Positions 1-6,616 of a DNA stretch of 40,182 bases are shown one piece after another. The notes beneath the pieces were generated by a model, which made no database searches, was not told where the DNA came from, and saw nothing but the letters and a program-made list of their open reading frames with translations. Origin of the DNA: Nitrospinota bacterium (GTDB lineage: Bacteria > Nitrospinota > Nitrospinia > Nitrospinales > VA-1). Both the position numbers and the translations under genes were made by a program. Position 1 is the first letter of the stretch, and every line of letters begins with the position of its first letter. The stretch is taken from positions 1-40,182 of the forward strand of contig WAIB01000023.1 in the NCBI GenBank assembly GCA_009873655.1, read 5' to 3'.

Positions 1-1
1 C

Positions 2-715
2 AACCTCGCCCGGGGTTATTCGATGCTCACCCGACACCTGTCACAATGTCCGGGGAAAACCGAATTTTTAAATGCGCTGGGTCCGGGTCGAGGGTTTTGC
101 GCGAGAGGGGGGATGTTCAATTTCACTTATTCCCCGATTCTGGACAGCCGGGTATTAGAATCTGCAGAAAAAAAATCAAAGAACGCCTTGCACACCGCTG
201 TGCTGGTTACAGATATAGGCAACGATCTGATGTACGGAATTTCCGCTGAGACCCTTATTGAAAGTCTGGATGCAATGATCGACAGAATGCTTGGATGGGA
301 AGCGAATATTTTTCTGACTTCCATACATGTCAACCTGAAAAAAGATGTCAGCCCAACCACTTTTTTGCTGTTGAGATTTGTGTTTTATCCCGGCAGCAAA
401 GTCACTTTCGAAGAAGCAGATATGTTCGTCACAAAAGTAAACCGCTACCTGGAAGAAAAATCGCGGACGAACGAAAAGGTGCATTTGATAACAGGTATGG
501 AGACTTTTGCAGGATCGGATAAAATCCATTTCAGCCTTTTAAAGACCCATTCAGCATGGTCGAAAGTATCTGATGAAATTTTTAAGGTTATTAATGTATC
601 TTCTCAAAAGAGATTAGGGTTTATAGATGCGATAAAATCGATCACTGCTAATCTTGCGCGTTTGATTTTCTGCGATATGTTTCGCCTCAAAAACAAAGGA
701 CGTGAGTTTTTTTAG
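2..715 (+). CDS. SGNH-hydrolase-like protein, 5' end outside window
   Basis: The reading frame is open from the first bases of the window (residues read N-L-A-R-G-Y-S before the first ATG at 23), so this is probably the C-terminal part of a longer gene. Counting from the ATG at 23, a G-N-D triad (residues 66-68, in V-T-D-I-G-N-D) resembles block III of SGNH/GDSL hydrolases. A D-K-I-H motif (D166, H169) resembles the block V Asp-x-x-His near the C-terminus. The R-G-Y-S stretch could be near the nucleophile, but that is speculative. No transmembrane segment is evident. It is followed after 8 bp by the acyltransferase gene, in the same direction, so the two may be co-transcribed and concern lipid or ester metabolism. 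The family assignment comes from motif spacing only; the substrate is unknown. Confidence 0.6.
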   Translation, partial: NLARGYSMLTRHLSQCPGKTEFLNALGPGRGFCARGGMFNFTYSPILDSRVLESAEKKSKNALHTAVLVTDIGNDLMYGISAETLIESLDAMIDRMLGWEANIFLTSIHVNLKKDVSPTTFLLLRFVFYPGSKVTFEEADMFVTKVNRYLEEKSRTNEKVHLITGMETFAGSDKIHFSLLKTHSAWSKVSDEIFKVINVSSQKRLGFIDAIKSITANLARLIFCDMFRLKNKGREFF

Positions 716-723
716 GTAAAATT

Positions 724-1467
724 ATGGGTTATCTATTGGTGATAATAAGGCTGCTTGCTTACATAGGGATCTTTGTCTTATTCTTTTTAATAGGGACTAC
801 GGTCCATGTCCTGTTTTATTTCTCTAAAACTCAACGGTCTCACTGGATTTCATTTTTTACCCGTTGGTGGGCCCGGATATCCTGTTGGATTTTAAATTTT
901 CAATTTGAAGTTGTTGGGAGTGAGTTGCCGAAGCCCGGGTCCCTGATTGTCGCCAACCACGTAGGATCTCCGGATATTTTTATTCTGGGGGCGTGTTTTG
1001 AAGGATTTTTTGTGTCAAAAGCAGAAATTTCCGATTGGCCTTTTTTCAATCTCCTGGCATGGCTGGGAATGACTATTTTCGCCGATAGAAAACATAAACG
1101 ACAGGTCAGGTCTCTCATCGAAAAAATAGAAACCCGGTTGAATTCCAATTGCTCGGTGATATTATTTCCCGAAGGGCAGGCAACAGAGGGTGCCGATGTT
1201 ATGCCGTTTAAATCGGCGATAATGGAATCCGCGGTGCGGGCCCACCGGCCTGTGGTTCCCGTGGCCCTTCAGTATCATGATGGCAATCGACCGACAATCG
1301 CGTATTATGGGGACTCTTTTTTCAAACATATGGTATCGTTACTGAAAAATCCCCTGTTGAAGGCAACCGTTTTCATATTGCCGGAAATTGAGGCCGGACC
1401 CGACAGGTATCAACTGGCCAGTGCCAGTTATGAGGCAGTTCGAAAACGATATCTGGACAAAATCTGA
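724..1467 (+). CDS. plsC: 1-acyl-sn-glycerol-3-phosphate acyltransferase-type protein (PlsC family)
   Basis: A 247-residue membrane-associated acyltransferase of the PlsC/LPLAT family, which transfers an acyl chain to lysophosphatidate or a related lipid. Visible signatures are an N-terminal hydrophobic segment (about residues 4-33), the catalytic N-H-x(4)-D box (H79, D84 in N-H-V-G-S-P-D), the V-S-K-A-E-I region after residue 97, and the F-P-E-G-Q-A-T-E-G block (148-156) corresponding to the usual F-P-E-G-T-R-S phosphate-binding motif. The length is normal for the family. The ATG at 724 follows an A/T-rich stretch with a weak AGG (714-717). Because the motif III residues deviate (Q-A-T in place of T-R-S), the acceptor could be another lysolipid rather than lysophosphatidate; ornithine-lipid O-acyltransferases look similar. 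Confidence 0.8.
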   Translation: MGYLLVIIRLLAYIGIFVLFFLIGTTVHVLFYFSKTQRSHWISFFTRWWARISCWILNFQFEVVGSELPKPGSLIVANHVGSPDIFILGACFEGFFVSKAEISDWPFFNLLAWLGMTIFADRKHKRQVRSLIEKIETRLNSNCSVILFPEGQATEGADVMPFKSAIMESAVRAHRPVVPVALQYHDGNRPTIAYYGDSFFKHMVSLLKNPLLKATVFILPEIEAGPDRYQLASASYEAVRKRYLDKI

Positions 1468-1548
1468 CTAATTTATACAGGACATTATTTTATAATTGGC
1501 AGGCCCTAATCAGACTGCTGATATATTAATTTTTCAAAAGGCGTGAAA

Positions 1549-2055
1549 ATGATCCATCCTTTTAAAGGTACGAAACCCGAAATCGATGCTTCGGCCCTTG
1601 TGGTTGAAAGCGCACAAGTCATCGGCGATGTAAAAATCGGGGAAGAGAGCAGTGTCTGGTTCAATGCAGTGATCCGCGGAGATGTGAATTACATTCGCGT
1701 TGGCAAAAGAACAAATATTCAAGATGGCTGTGTTTTGCATGTCGCACGCAAAACCCTGCCTCTGGAAATCGGCGATGAGGTGACGGTAGGTCACAACGTT
1801 ACCCTGCATGCCTGTTCTATCGGTTCCCAATGCCTCATCGGTATGGGGGCGACGGTGATGGACGGTTCGGAAATAGGCGAGCAGTCGATTGTCGGCGCGG
1901 GTTCACTGGTTACCCCGAATACAAAAATCCCTCCCAGGAGTCTGGTTCTAGGATCTCCAGCCAGGGTCAAACGCGAATTGACAGAAGAAGAGATACGCGG
2001 CATACGCGAGTCGGCGGCCAATTATGTCGGCGATATCGAAACGTATCTGGATTAA
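1549..2055 (+). CDS. Gamma-carbonic anhydrase-like hexapeptide-repeat protein
   Basis: A 168-residue left-handed beta-helix protein of the gamma-carbonic anhydrase/YrdA/PaaY type. Repeating hexapeptides run through most of the chain (for example I-G-E-E-S-S, I-R-V-G-K-R, I-G-D-E-V-T, I-G-S-Q-C-L, I-G-E-Q-S-I). The three zinc-binding histidines of the family are in V-L-H-V-A and V-G-H-N-V-T-L-H-A. The C-terminal helix typical of the family follows P-A-R-V-K-R-E-L. I chose the ATG at 1549 over the in-frame GTG at 1543 because AAGG at 1538-1541 has proper spacing only to the ATG. The next gene, a nucleoside phosphorylase, starts 6 bp after the stop, so the pair is probably co-transcribed. Carbonic anhydrase activity itself is not assured; many relatives are inactive or of unknown function. 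Confidence 0.88.
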   Translation: MIHPFKGTKPEIDASALVVESAQVIGDVKIGEESSVWFNAVIRGDVNYIRVGKRTNIQDGCVLHVARKTLPLEIGDEVTVGHNVTLHACSIGSQCLIGMGATVMDGSEIGEQSIVGAGSLVTPNTKIPPRSLVLGSPARVKRELTEEEIRGIRESAANYVGDIETYLD

Positions 2056-2061
2056 ACAGGA

Positions 2062-2937
2062 ATGAACGAGTTCGCAAAAAACCCTGTGCCGATCGCTGTG
2101 ATCGGCGGCAGTGGTGCGTACCATCTTCTTGCCGGCCAGTCACTGGGACAGGAAAAAAACTGCAAAAGCCTGAACACCCCTTATGGCGAAAGCGCGCCCA
2201 TCCACCATTTCAGTTTTGAGGGACTTGATTTTCTTTTCCTTTCCCGCCACGGGGAGACGGATTATTCCTTGACCGCGCCTTTTGTCAACTATCGCGCAAA
2301 CATTCACGCCTTGAAAGAATGCGGTGTGCAAAGGGTGATTGCCTGGTCGGGACCCGGTATCATCAATACCGCTTTCAAGCCCGGTGACTTTGTCGTGCCG
2401 CACGATATCATCGATGAAACCCGAAACCGCCCTTCCACGTTTTTTGAAGGTACGGGAATCGGATTCATAAGGCAGAACAATCCTTTCTGCCCGCAAATCA
2501 CAAATGCCCTGCACGACGTACTGCACAATGCCGCTTTACCCCATCACGAAGAGGCGGTGTATGCCTGTACAGAAGGTCCGCGACTGGAAACCCCTGCTGA
2601 AATAAGAAAGCTGCGCATATTAGGTGCCGACCTCGTGGGGATGACCCTGGCGCCCGAAGCCTTTCTCGCACGCGAAAAAGAAATCTGTTATACGCCGTTT
2701 TGTTATCTCACCAACTACGCCGAAGGGGTCAAGCCCCGGAAATTTAAAAAAGGGGAACTGTTTGAAGGCATGCAGACGGAAAAAGAAAAAAAGCAGGTAG
2801 ACGAATCCATCCAGAAGTTTCCCATGCTGATCCGCGCCGTGTTTGAAAGTTTAAAAGGGGAAGAAAGGACCTGCGATTGCCCGGAAGCCCTGCGCCGGTA
2901 TAAAAACAAGGGCTTCCTCCCGGAAGAGGACGAGTAG
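2062..2937 (+). CDS. mtnP: S-methyl-5'-thioadenosine / purine nucleoside phosphorylase
   Basis: A 291-residue member of the MTAP/PNP family 2, which cleaves methylthioadenosine (or a purine nucleoside) with phosphate to adenine and methylthioribose-1-phosphate. Visible signatures are I-G-G-S-G (14-18, phosphate loop), S-R-H-G-E (61-65), N-Y-R-A-N (77-81), E-G-P-R-L-E-T (171-177) and G-M-T-x(2)-P-E-A (193-200), which binds the nucleoside. The T-N-Y-A-E-G segment near 217 is the place where classical members have T-D-Y-D-x-W. The chain ends with a Cys-x-Cys in T-C-D-C-P-E, a common tail in bacterial members. It sits 6 bp behind the carbonic-anhydrase-like gene. Substrate choice between MTA and inosine/guanosine cannot be settled by eye; the symbol is provisional. 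Confidence 0.85.
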   Translation: MNEFAKNPVPIAVIGGSGAYHLLAGQSLGQEKNCKSLNTPYGESAPIHHFSFEGLDFLFLSRHGETDYSLTAPFVNYRANIHALKECGVQRVIAWSGPGIINTAFKPGDFVVPHDIIDETRNRPSTFFEGTGIGFIRQNNPFCPQITNALHDVLHNAALPHHEEAVYACTEGPRLETPAEIRKLRILGADLVGMTLAPEAFLAREKEICYTPFCYLTNYAEGVKPRKFKKGELFEGMQTEKEKKQVDESIQKFPMLIRAVFESLKGEERTCDCPEALRRYKNKGFLPEEDE

Positions 2938-2960
2938 AAAAAAATTTTCCCTTGAAATAT

Positions 2961-2998
2961 TCCTCTCCCCTCCGAGGGAGAGGACTGAGGTGAGGGGG
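2961..2998. repeat. Left inverted repeat flanking DUF559 gene (REP-like hairpin)
   Basis: A 38-bp unit made of an 8-bp stem (cctctccc ... gggagagg) with a 6-nt loop and a G-rich tail (gaggtgaggggg). The reverse complement of 3358-3395 is almost the same sequence, differing by a few bases in the tail. The two copies therefore form an inverted pair around the DUF559 gene. Confidence 0.85.
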
Positions 2999-3021
2999 CA
3001 TTAATATTTTTAACATTGATT

Positions 3022-3411
3022 TTATTGATTCAATACCCGAATTATTTCTTCAAGTACCGCATCCGTTTCTTTCAAAACCTGATCATTCCAGAACCGGATA
3101 ACCCGGTATCCACGCGACTGTAACCAGACCGTGCGCTTTTCATCTGTATTAGATTCCAAATGCTGACCGCCATCCACTTCAACGATCAGTTTTTTTTCAT
3201 GGCAGATAAAATCGACAATATATTTTCCTATTGGAACTTGGCGGCGAAATTTAAAATTACCCAGTTGCCGGCTTCTAAGTGCTGACCATAACTTTGTTTC
3301 TGCATCAGTTGAGTTGTTCCTGAGGTTTCTTGAGGTTCCTTTGGAAGAGATTTTTATTCCCCCCTCACCTGACCTCTCCCTCGGAGGGGAGAGGAAATTT
3401 AAAAAAAACAA
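3022..3411 (-). CDS. DUF559 (Vsr-like) endonuclease-domain protein
   Basis: Up to 129 residues on the minus strand. The body matches the DUF559 pattern: T-D-A-E-x-K-L-W near the start, F-K-F-R-R-Q-x-P-I-G-x-Y-I-V-D-F, then K-L-I-V-E-V-D-G-G-Q-H, then G-Y-R-V-I-R-F-W-N-D-Q-V. The D...E-V-D spacing suits a PD-(D/E)xK nuclease core related to Vsr. The start is uncertain: the only upstream candidate is a TTG at 3411, and the first ~20 residues (L-S-P-P-R-E-R-S-G-E-G-G) are simply the translation of the right flanking repeat. A shorter native start is possible. The gene stands alone between inverted repeats and runs against its plus-strand neighbours, which suggests it arrived with the repeats. 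Its function in the cell is not known. Confidence 0.82.
   Translation of the reverse strand: MFFLNFLSPPRERSGEGGIKISSKGTSRNLRNNSTDAETKLWSALRSRQLGNFKFRRQVPIGKYIVDFICHEKKLIVEVDGGQHLESNTDEKRTVWLQSRGYRVIRFWNDQVLKETDAVLEEIIRVLNQ
3358..3395. repeat. Right inverted repeat flanking DUF559 gene (REP-like hairpin)
   Basis: Inverted copy of the 2961-2998 unit. It has the same 8-bp stem with the identical loop core ctccga, read on the opposite strand, and the same C/G-rich tail pointing into the DUF559 gene. It overlaps the 5' end of the open reading frame. No target-site duplication is obvious outside the two repeats. Confidence 0.85.
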
Positions 3412-3589
3412 ACGTTATCCTAGCTTGATAAAATCGGAATTGATCTAAGTAAACAGATGAATTTGTGTTGCGTAATTTTATGAGAGGAGTTTGGTTTTTG
3501 TGAGCGGGGGATTATTTATACAGATGTAGTCGAGAATAGACTTGGTCCTTTAACTGCAAGGGTATTGTCAGGGGGAATTTCACGCATGC

Positions 3590-3669
3590 CCGTCATCGCG
3601 AGCCGGTTTGAATTAACCGGCGTGGCGATCCAGCTTTTCTGGATTGCTTCACTTCGTTCGCAATGACAG
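3590..3669. repeat. Palindromic repeat with terminal inverted repeats
   Basis: The ends are near inverted copies: cgtcatcgcgag at the left, and gttcgcaatgacag at the right, which reads ctgtcattgcgaac in reverse. Inside are a perfect 7-bp hairpin (GCCGGTT at 3602-3608 with AACCGGC at 3615-3621) and a second hairpin atccag-ctttt-ctggat. This architecture is that of the widespread dispersed intergenic palindromes with a GTCATTGCGAG-type end. It carries no gene and is a non-autonomous MITE/REP-type element. Confidence 0.75.
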
Positions 3670-3715
3670 AAAAATTGTTGTTATTAAAGTCTTTAACTTA
3701 TTCTCCACCCACCGG

Positions 3716-3750
3716 CCCTCTAACGAGGGAGGAAAATATTAGAGACCCAG
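3716..3750. repeat. Hairpin repeat, copy 1
   Basis: The unit begins ccctctaacgagggaggaaa and continues atattagagacccag. The 5' half folds as ccctc-taac-gaggg. A second copy lies at 3801-3834, in the same orientation, with only an indel and a substitution. Read on the minus strand, hairpin plus G-rich tail (gggccggtgggtgg) resembles the repeats that flank the DUF559 gene. Confidence 0.75.
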
Positions 3751-3800
3751 AATGGATGAGTGGGCTCTTCCCGTGAAAGTTGCCCCCGGCGGTTCGCCAG

Positions 3801-3834
3801 CCCTCTAACGAGGGAGGAAAATTTAGAGATCCAG
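3801..3834. repeat. Hairpin repeat, copy 2
   Basis: Direct repeat of 3716-3750, 85 bp downstream: the first 20 bases are identical, then atttagagatccag in place of atattagagacccag. It lies about 60 bp beyond the 3' end of glpE and might act in its 3' untranslated region. It has no run of T's on either strand that would make it a standard terminator. Confidence 0.75.
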
Positions 3835-3897
3835 TAGAGAAAATGGCCTTACGATGAATTTTTTCCAGTAGGGAGGAGTTGGCCCTACGCCTAGTAG

Positions 3898-4188
3898 CTA
3901 GTCGGGCCAGGCTTCGAATCCACCGGTCATCGAGTAGACCTCTTTGAATCCCTGTTGCGAGAGGTATTCGGCGGCACCTCGGCTTGAATTGCCGTGGTAG
4001 CAACAGACCACCAAAGGAGTTTCCTTATCCGTTTTTTCGATGTATTCTTTTACATTCTGATCGTTGAGGGAAACGGCATTGGGAATATGACCCGCGGCAT
4101 AGGAACCGGGATCACGAATGTCGACGACGTTTACCGTACCTTCTTCAACCATTTCCTGCACAAGATGCGGGTTTATTTCTTTGAACAT
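3898..4188 (-). CDS. glpE: GlpE-type rhodanese (thiosulfate sulfurtransferase)
   Basis: A 96-residue single-domain rhodanese, which moves a sulfane sulfur from thiosulfate to cyanide or a thiol acceptor through a cysteine persulfide, in the cytoplasm. V-D-I-R-D-P (22-27), A-G-H-I-P-N-A (32-38) and the active-site loop C-Y-H-G-N-S-S (catalytic C63) followed by G-A-A-E-Y-L and M-T-G-G-F-E-A-W closely follow Escherichia coli GlpE. The ATG at 4188 has AAGGAA about 9 nt upstream. An in-frame extension of 16 residues upstream (to 4236) lacks a ribosome site and homology, so I rejected it. It is not near glp genes. It stands alone, divergent from the TPR gene at 4301. Confidence 0.92.
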   Translation of the reverse strand: MFKEINPHLVQEMVEEGTVNVVDIRDPGSYAAGHIPNAVSLNDQNVKEYIEKTDKETPLVVCCYHGNSSRGAAEYLSQQGFKEVYSMTGGFEAWPD

Positions 4189-4300
4189 GAAAAGCGTTCC
4201 TTTATATATAGAAAAAAGTTTAAATTCGAATTTCAACTTGATTCACTTCACCCTTTTAGATGATGGTGTGTATAAAAGGTCTTAAAAATTTTGAGTTAAT

Positions 4301-4975
4301 ATGAATCTTCAAGAACTGGAAGGAAATTTTGAAAAGGCGTGTTCCAATGGCGATACGCTGGAAATGGTGGAAAAGGCCGTGGTCTTTGCGGACGCCTGCC
4401 AGCAGAAAAGAAAATACGATTCTGCAATTTCCTGCCTGAAAAAACTATTACCCGATGTTGAAAAAGAGAAGAGGCATAAAGCCGTTGTGTTGACGGCACT
4501 GGGAACCGCCTACTGGGAAAAGGCCCAGCTTAAAAAAGCCTTGGAAAATTTTGAAGAGGCATTGCAGCTTTTCAAGGAACTGGATGACAAAGCGGGGAAG
4601 GCGGCTATCCTTTCCATCGTCGGCGTTACCTATTGGCGAAAATGCGAATGGGACCCGGCTTTGGAAATACTGGGCGATGCTTTAAGTTTGAAAACCGACA
4701 GGGACAACCGGTTTGTTTCTTTGTATGGGGCGTTTGACCGGGGTTTTGCCACTTTGCAAAACCGCATTCGGCTTGGCAGGGAACTGGAACAGCCGATGAA
4801 AATTCTGCAGCCTTTGTTTTCATCCACGGCACTTCATCTCATCGAGGGAAATCTGGAAGCCTTTAAGAACTGCCTCGAAGAATCGGAGAAGCTTGCCAAA
4901 CAAATCGGCCATAGAGAGATACTGGGAGCGACCCTGGGCATTTCCCGGCTGGCCAGCCAGATCTCATCCCGATGA
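4301..4975 (+). CDS. Tetratricopeptide-repeat protein, function unknown
   Basis: A 224-residue all-helical protein with TPR-like units at about residues 20-55, 62-95 (A-L-G-T-A-Y-W-E-K-A-Q-L-K-K-A-L-E-N-F) and 99-135 (I-V-G-V-T-Y-W-R-K-C-E-W-D-P-A-L). A last helical pair lies near 170-205. There is no signal peptide or membrane segment, so it is probably a cytoplasmic scaffold. The ATG at 4301 is preceded by the weak site TTGAG, and a possible promoter (TTCACC at 4247, TATAAA at 4271) lies upstream. The next gene is convergent. Nothing here identifies the partner. Confidence 0.8.
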   Translation: MNLQELEGNFEKACSNGDTLEMVEKAVVFADACQQKRKYDSAISCLKKLLPDVEKEKRHKAVVLTALGTAYWEKAQLKKALENFEEALQLFKELDDKAGKAAILSIVGVTYWRKCEWDPALEILGDALSLKTDRDNRFVSLYGAFDRGFATLQNRIRLGRELEQPMKILQPLFSSTALHLIEGNLEAFKNCLEESEKLAKQIGHREILGATLGISRLASQISSR

Positions 4976-4991
4976 GCCGTTTCGCCTGCTT

Positions 4992-5918
4992 CTAACGGAC
5001 GTTGCCCGGTTTGATAAAAGTCAGTTCATTCTTATTATGAAAAAGGTGAACCACTTTACTGTTTTCAATGGCGGCGAATTTTTTTATGATTTCCGGTTCG
5101 GGTTCGCCTTTGAACTTAATGGTGCAGATAAAGTTTTTGCAGATTCCCGAATCGATCCACACCGCTAACCAGTCGTAAAGCTTTTCCGGATAACAGATCA
5201 CGTCAGAGAAAAACCAGTCGACTTTCTTTCCCTCCTTTTCAAATTCTTCTGGCAGCAAAGAGAACGCATCGCGTTTTTCGAAAGACACGCCTTTTAACCT
5301 TGAAATTTTTTCATCGAGAGGGGAGCGGTCGACGCTGAGCACATCCGCACCGCATTTCTGGATCACCCAGGCCCAGCCGCCCGGGCTGCCGCCGATATCG
5401 ATACAGAATTCCCCCGCTTTTGGGGTTTTCCCGGCCAGGGTCAGGGCTTCATAAAGTTTCAGGTAAGCGCGGTTAGGGGGTCCCTTTTTATCCTCGATGA
5501 AAAACGGTTCGCCGTTGGGGAAGGGACTCGAACAATCCGAAGAAGCAAGCAACGTGTTTTCATCGAGCAGACACCAGGACCCTGTTCCCTGGGTTGGGAG
5601 TGGGGAGGGAAACGGAGTCGGACGGGGTTTGCTGGAGTTCAATTTCTCTTCAATGAGTTTCGCGCGTCGATGCAGGGTGAAGGAATAGAGACACCAGTTG
5701 CGTTGAATGCCCTTGAGTTTTTTCGCGGCATCGTTAATGGAGTCGATGGACAAGGTGATAGGATTTTCCCATATATTCTGTGCCCAGTGTGCATCTATAA
5801 AGGGCTTGCTTGAAAGAATCAGCCGGTCGTGGACAGAAACTATGCCATCCACTTCTTTTAACAGGGGTTCCAACAACCCTTCTGGTGCCAGGTAGGCGGA
5901 TTTTATTTTTGGGTCCAT
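4992..5918 (-). CDS. FtsJ/RlmM-like SAM-dependent methyltransferase
   Basis: About 308 residues. The N-terminal part (S-A-Y-L-A-P-E-G-L) resembles the THUMP-like region of RlmM, the 23S rRNA C2498 ribose 2'-O-methyltransferase. The C-terminal half is a Rossmann methyltransferase: R-A-Y-L-K-L-Y-E-A-L, then C-I-D-I-G-G-S-P-G-G-W-A-W (SAM motif I), V-D-R-S-P-L, S-D-V-I-C-Y-P-E, C-T-I-K-F-K-G and N-E-L-T-F. These provide the K-D-K-E tetrad of 2'-O-methyltransferases. I prefer the ATG at 5918; an in-frame TTG at 5978 would add 20 residues, and neither has a good ribosome site. A proline-rich linker sits mid-protein (P-R-P-T-P-F-P-S-P-L-P). The exact RNA target is an inference. Confidence 0.82.
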   Translation of the reverse strand: MDPKIKSAYLAPEGLLEPLLKEVDGIVSVHDRLILSSKPFIDAHWAQNIWENPITLSIDSINDAAKKLKGIQRNWCLYSFTLHRRAKLIEEKLNSSKPRPTPFPSPLPTQGTGSWCLLDENTLLASSDCSSPFPNGEPFFIEDKKGPPNRAYLKLYEALTLAGKTPKAGEFCIDIGGSPGGWAWVIQKCGADVLSVDRSPLDEKISRLKGVSFEKRDAFSLLPEEFEKEGKKVDWFFSDVICYPEKLYDWLAVWIDSGICKNFICTIKFKGEPEPEIIKKFAAIENSKVVHLFHNKNELTFIKPGNVR

Positions 5919-5978
5919 ATTAGTAAGGAGTATTTCATTAAATTGAAATGTATCTTCCTCATTACTATTTGATTCCAA

Positions 5979-6241
5979 AATTGATGGATTTGGGAGTGGA
6001 GTGTGGCTGGTTAGATTTACCCAAGACCGGGAAAGCCACCCCCTTTTCCTTTAATCATCTTATCAAATAGTTAAATAGTTATAATAAGGCTCAATTTAGG
6101 CTCATATGAGAAGATAAATAATATAAACCTCCCATGACAAGGAAGGAAAAATTCTTTATAATACCTACCCATTATCGAGTCCAATTAAATTGATCGGAAA
6201 TTTTGGGTTTATTATAACTAACGTTTTTTCAGGTTGTTCTG
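5979..6241. other. Divergent intergenic region
   Basis: This stretch separates the minus-strand methyltransferase from the plus-strand receiver gene. It holds a near-consensus promoter (listed separately) and a possible stem-loop GTGGCT (6003-6008) / AGCCAC (6034-6039) followed by a C/T-rich run. No gene is visible. Confidence 0.5.
6134..6162 (+). promoter_or_regulatory. Sigma70-type promoter for receiver-HPt operon
   Basis: The -35 box ATGACA (6134-6139) and the perfect -10 box TATAAT (6157-6162) are separated by 17 bp. The expected start of transcription near 6169 leaves a ~70-nt leader before the receiver gene at 6242. Confidence 0.7.
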
Positions 6242-6616
6242 ATGACAAAAATTTTACTCGTCGAAGACAACGAAATGAACCGGGACATGTTGTCACGGCG
6301 GTTAAAAAGAAAAGGATATGAAGTTGTAATAGCCGTTGATGGCCAGGAAGGGGTCAATATGGCGAATTCAGAATCTCCGGCTTTAATCCTTTTGGATATG
6401 AGTCTTCCGGTAATGGATGGTTGGGAAGCAGCAAGGCAGTTAAAATCCAATCCCGATACTAAAGATATTCCTGTTCTGGGGCTCTCCGCCCATGCCATGA
6501 CACCCGACCGGGATAAGGCCATCAATGCCGGTTGCGATGATTACGATACTAAGCCCGTTGATATCAAAAGGCTGATGGAAAAAATAGACGCCCTGCTGGG
6601 AAACTCTGATGGCTGA
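6242..6616 (+). CDS. Single-domain response regulator (receiver only)
   Basis: A 124-residue CheY/DivK-type receiver with no output domain. The acidic pocket is E8-D9, the phosphorylated aspartate is D52 (L-L-D-M-S-L-P), the conserved hydroxyl is S82 (G-L-S-A-H-A-M) and the conserved lysine is K104 (D-T-K-P-V-D). The form is typical of receivers that act as phosphate shuttles or by protein-protein contact. Its stop overlaps the start of the HPt gene by 8 bp, which indicates translational coupling and a shared phosphorelay. The nearest kinase is the hybrid kinase at 13048-15297. That the two talk to each other is an inference. Confidence 0.93.
   Translation: MTKILLVEDNEMNRDMLSRRLKRKGYEVVIAVDGQEGVNMANSESPALILLDMSLPVMDGWEAARQLKSNPDTKDIPVLGLSAHAMTPDRDKAINAGCDDYDTKPVDIKRLMEKIDALLGNSDG

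Larger units (their letters stand above)
3412..3897. other. 486-bp gene-free stretch, rich in repeats
   Basis: No convincing coding sequence occurs between the DUF559 gene and glpE. The first ~180 bp hold nothing I can name. The rest contains one palindromic element (3590-3669) and two copies of a hairpin repeat (3716-3750, 3801-3834), described separately. Confidence 0.7.

Noticed and set aside
1464-1496. Promoter-like CTGACT...TATAAT before the carbonic-anhydrase-like gene
   Set aside because: The -10 box is good, but the nearest -35-like hexamer is 21 bp away.
3698-4003. Open frame on the minus strand through the hairpin repeats and glpE
   Set aside because: It is the translation of the repeats plus a shadow of glpE, with no family resemblance.
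5580-5640. Proline-rich segment in the methyltransferase as an in-frame repeat insertion
   Set aside because: The wording P-S-P-L-P resembles repeat-derived peptide, but no matching hairpin repeat is found in the DNA; I treat it as a linker.
6003-6039. Stem GTGGCT / AGCCAC with a C/T-rich run, possible terminator
   Set aside because: There is no plus-strand gene just upstream to terminate, and the stem is short; I do not call it.
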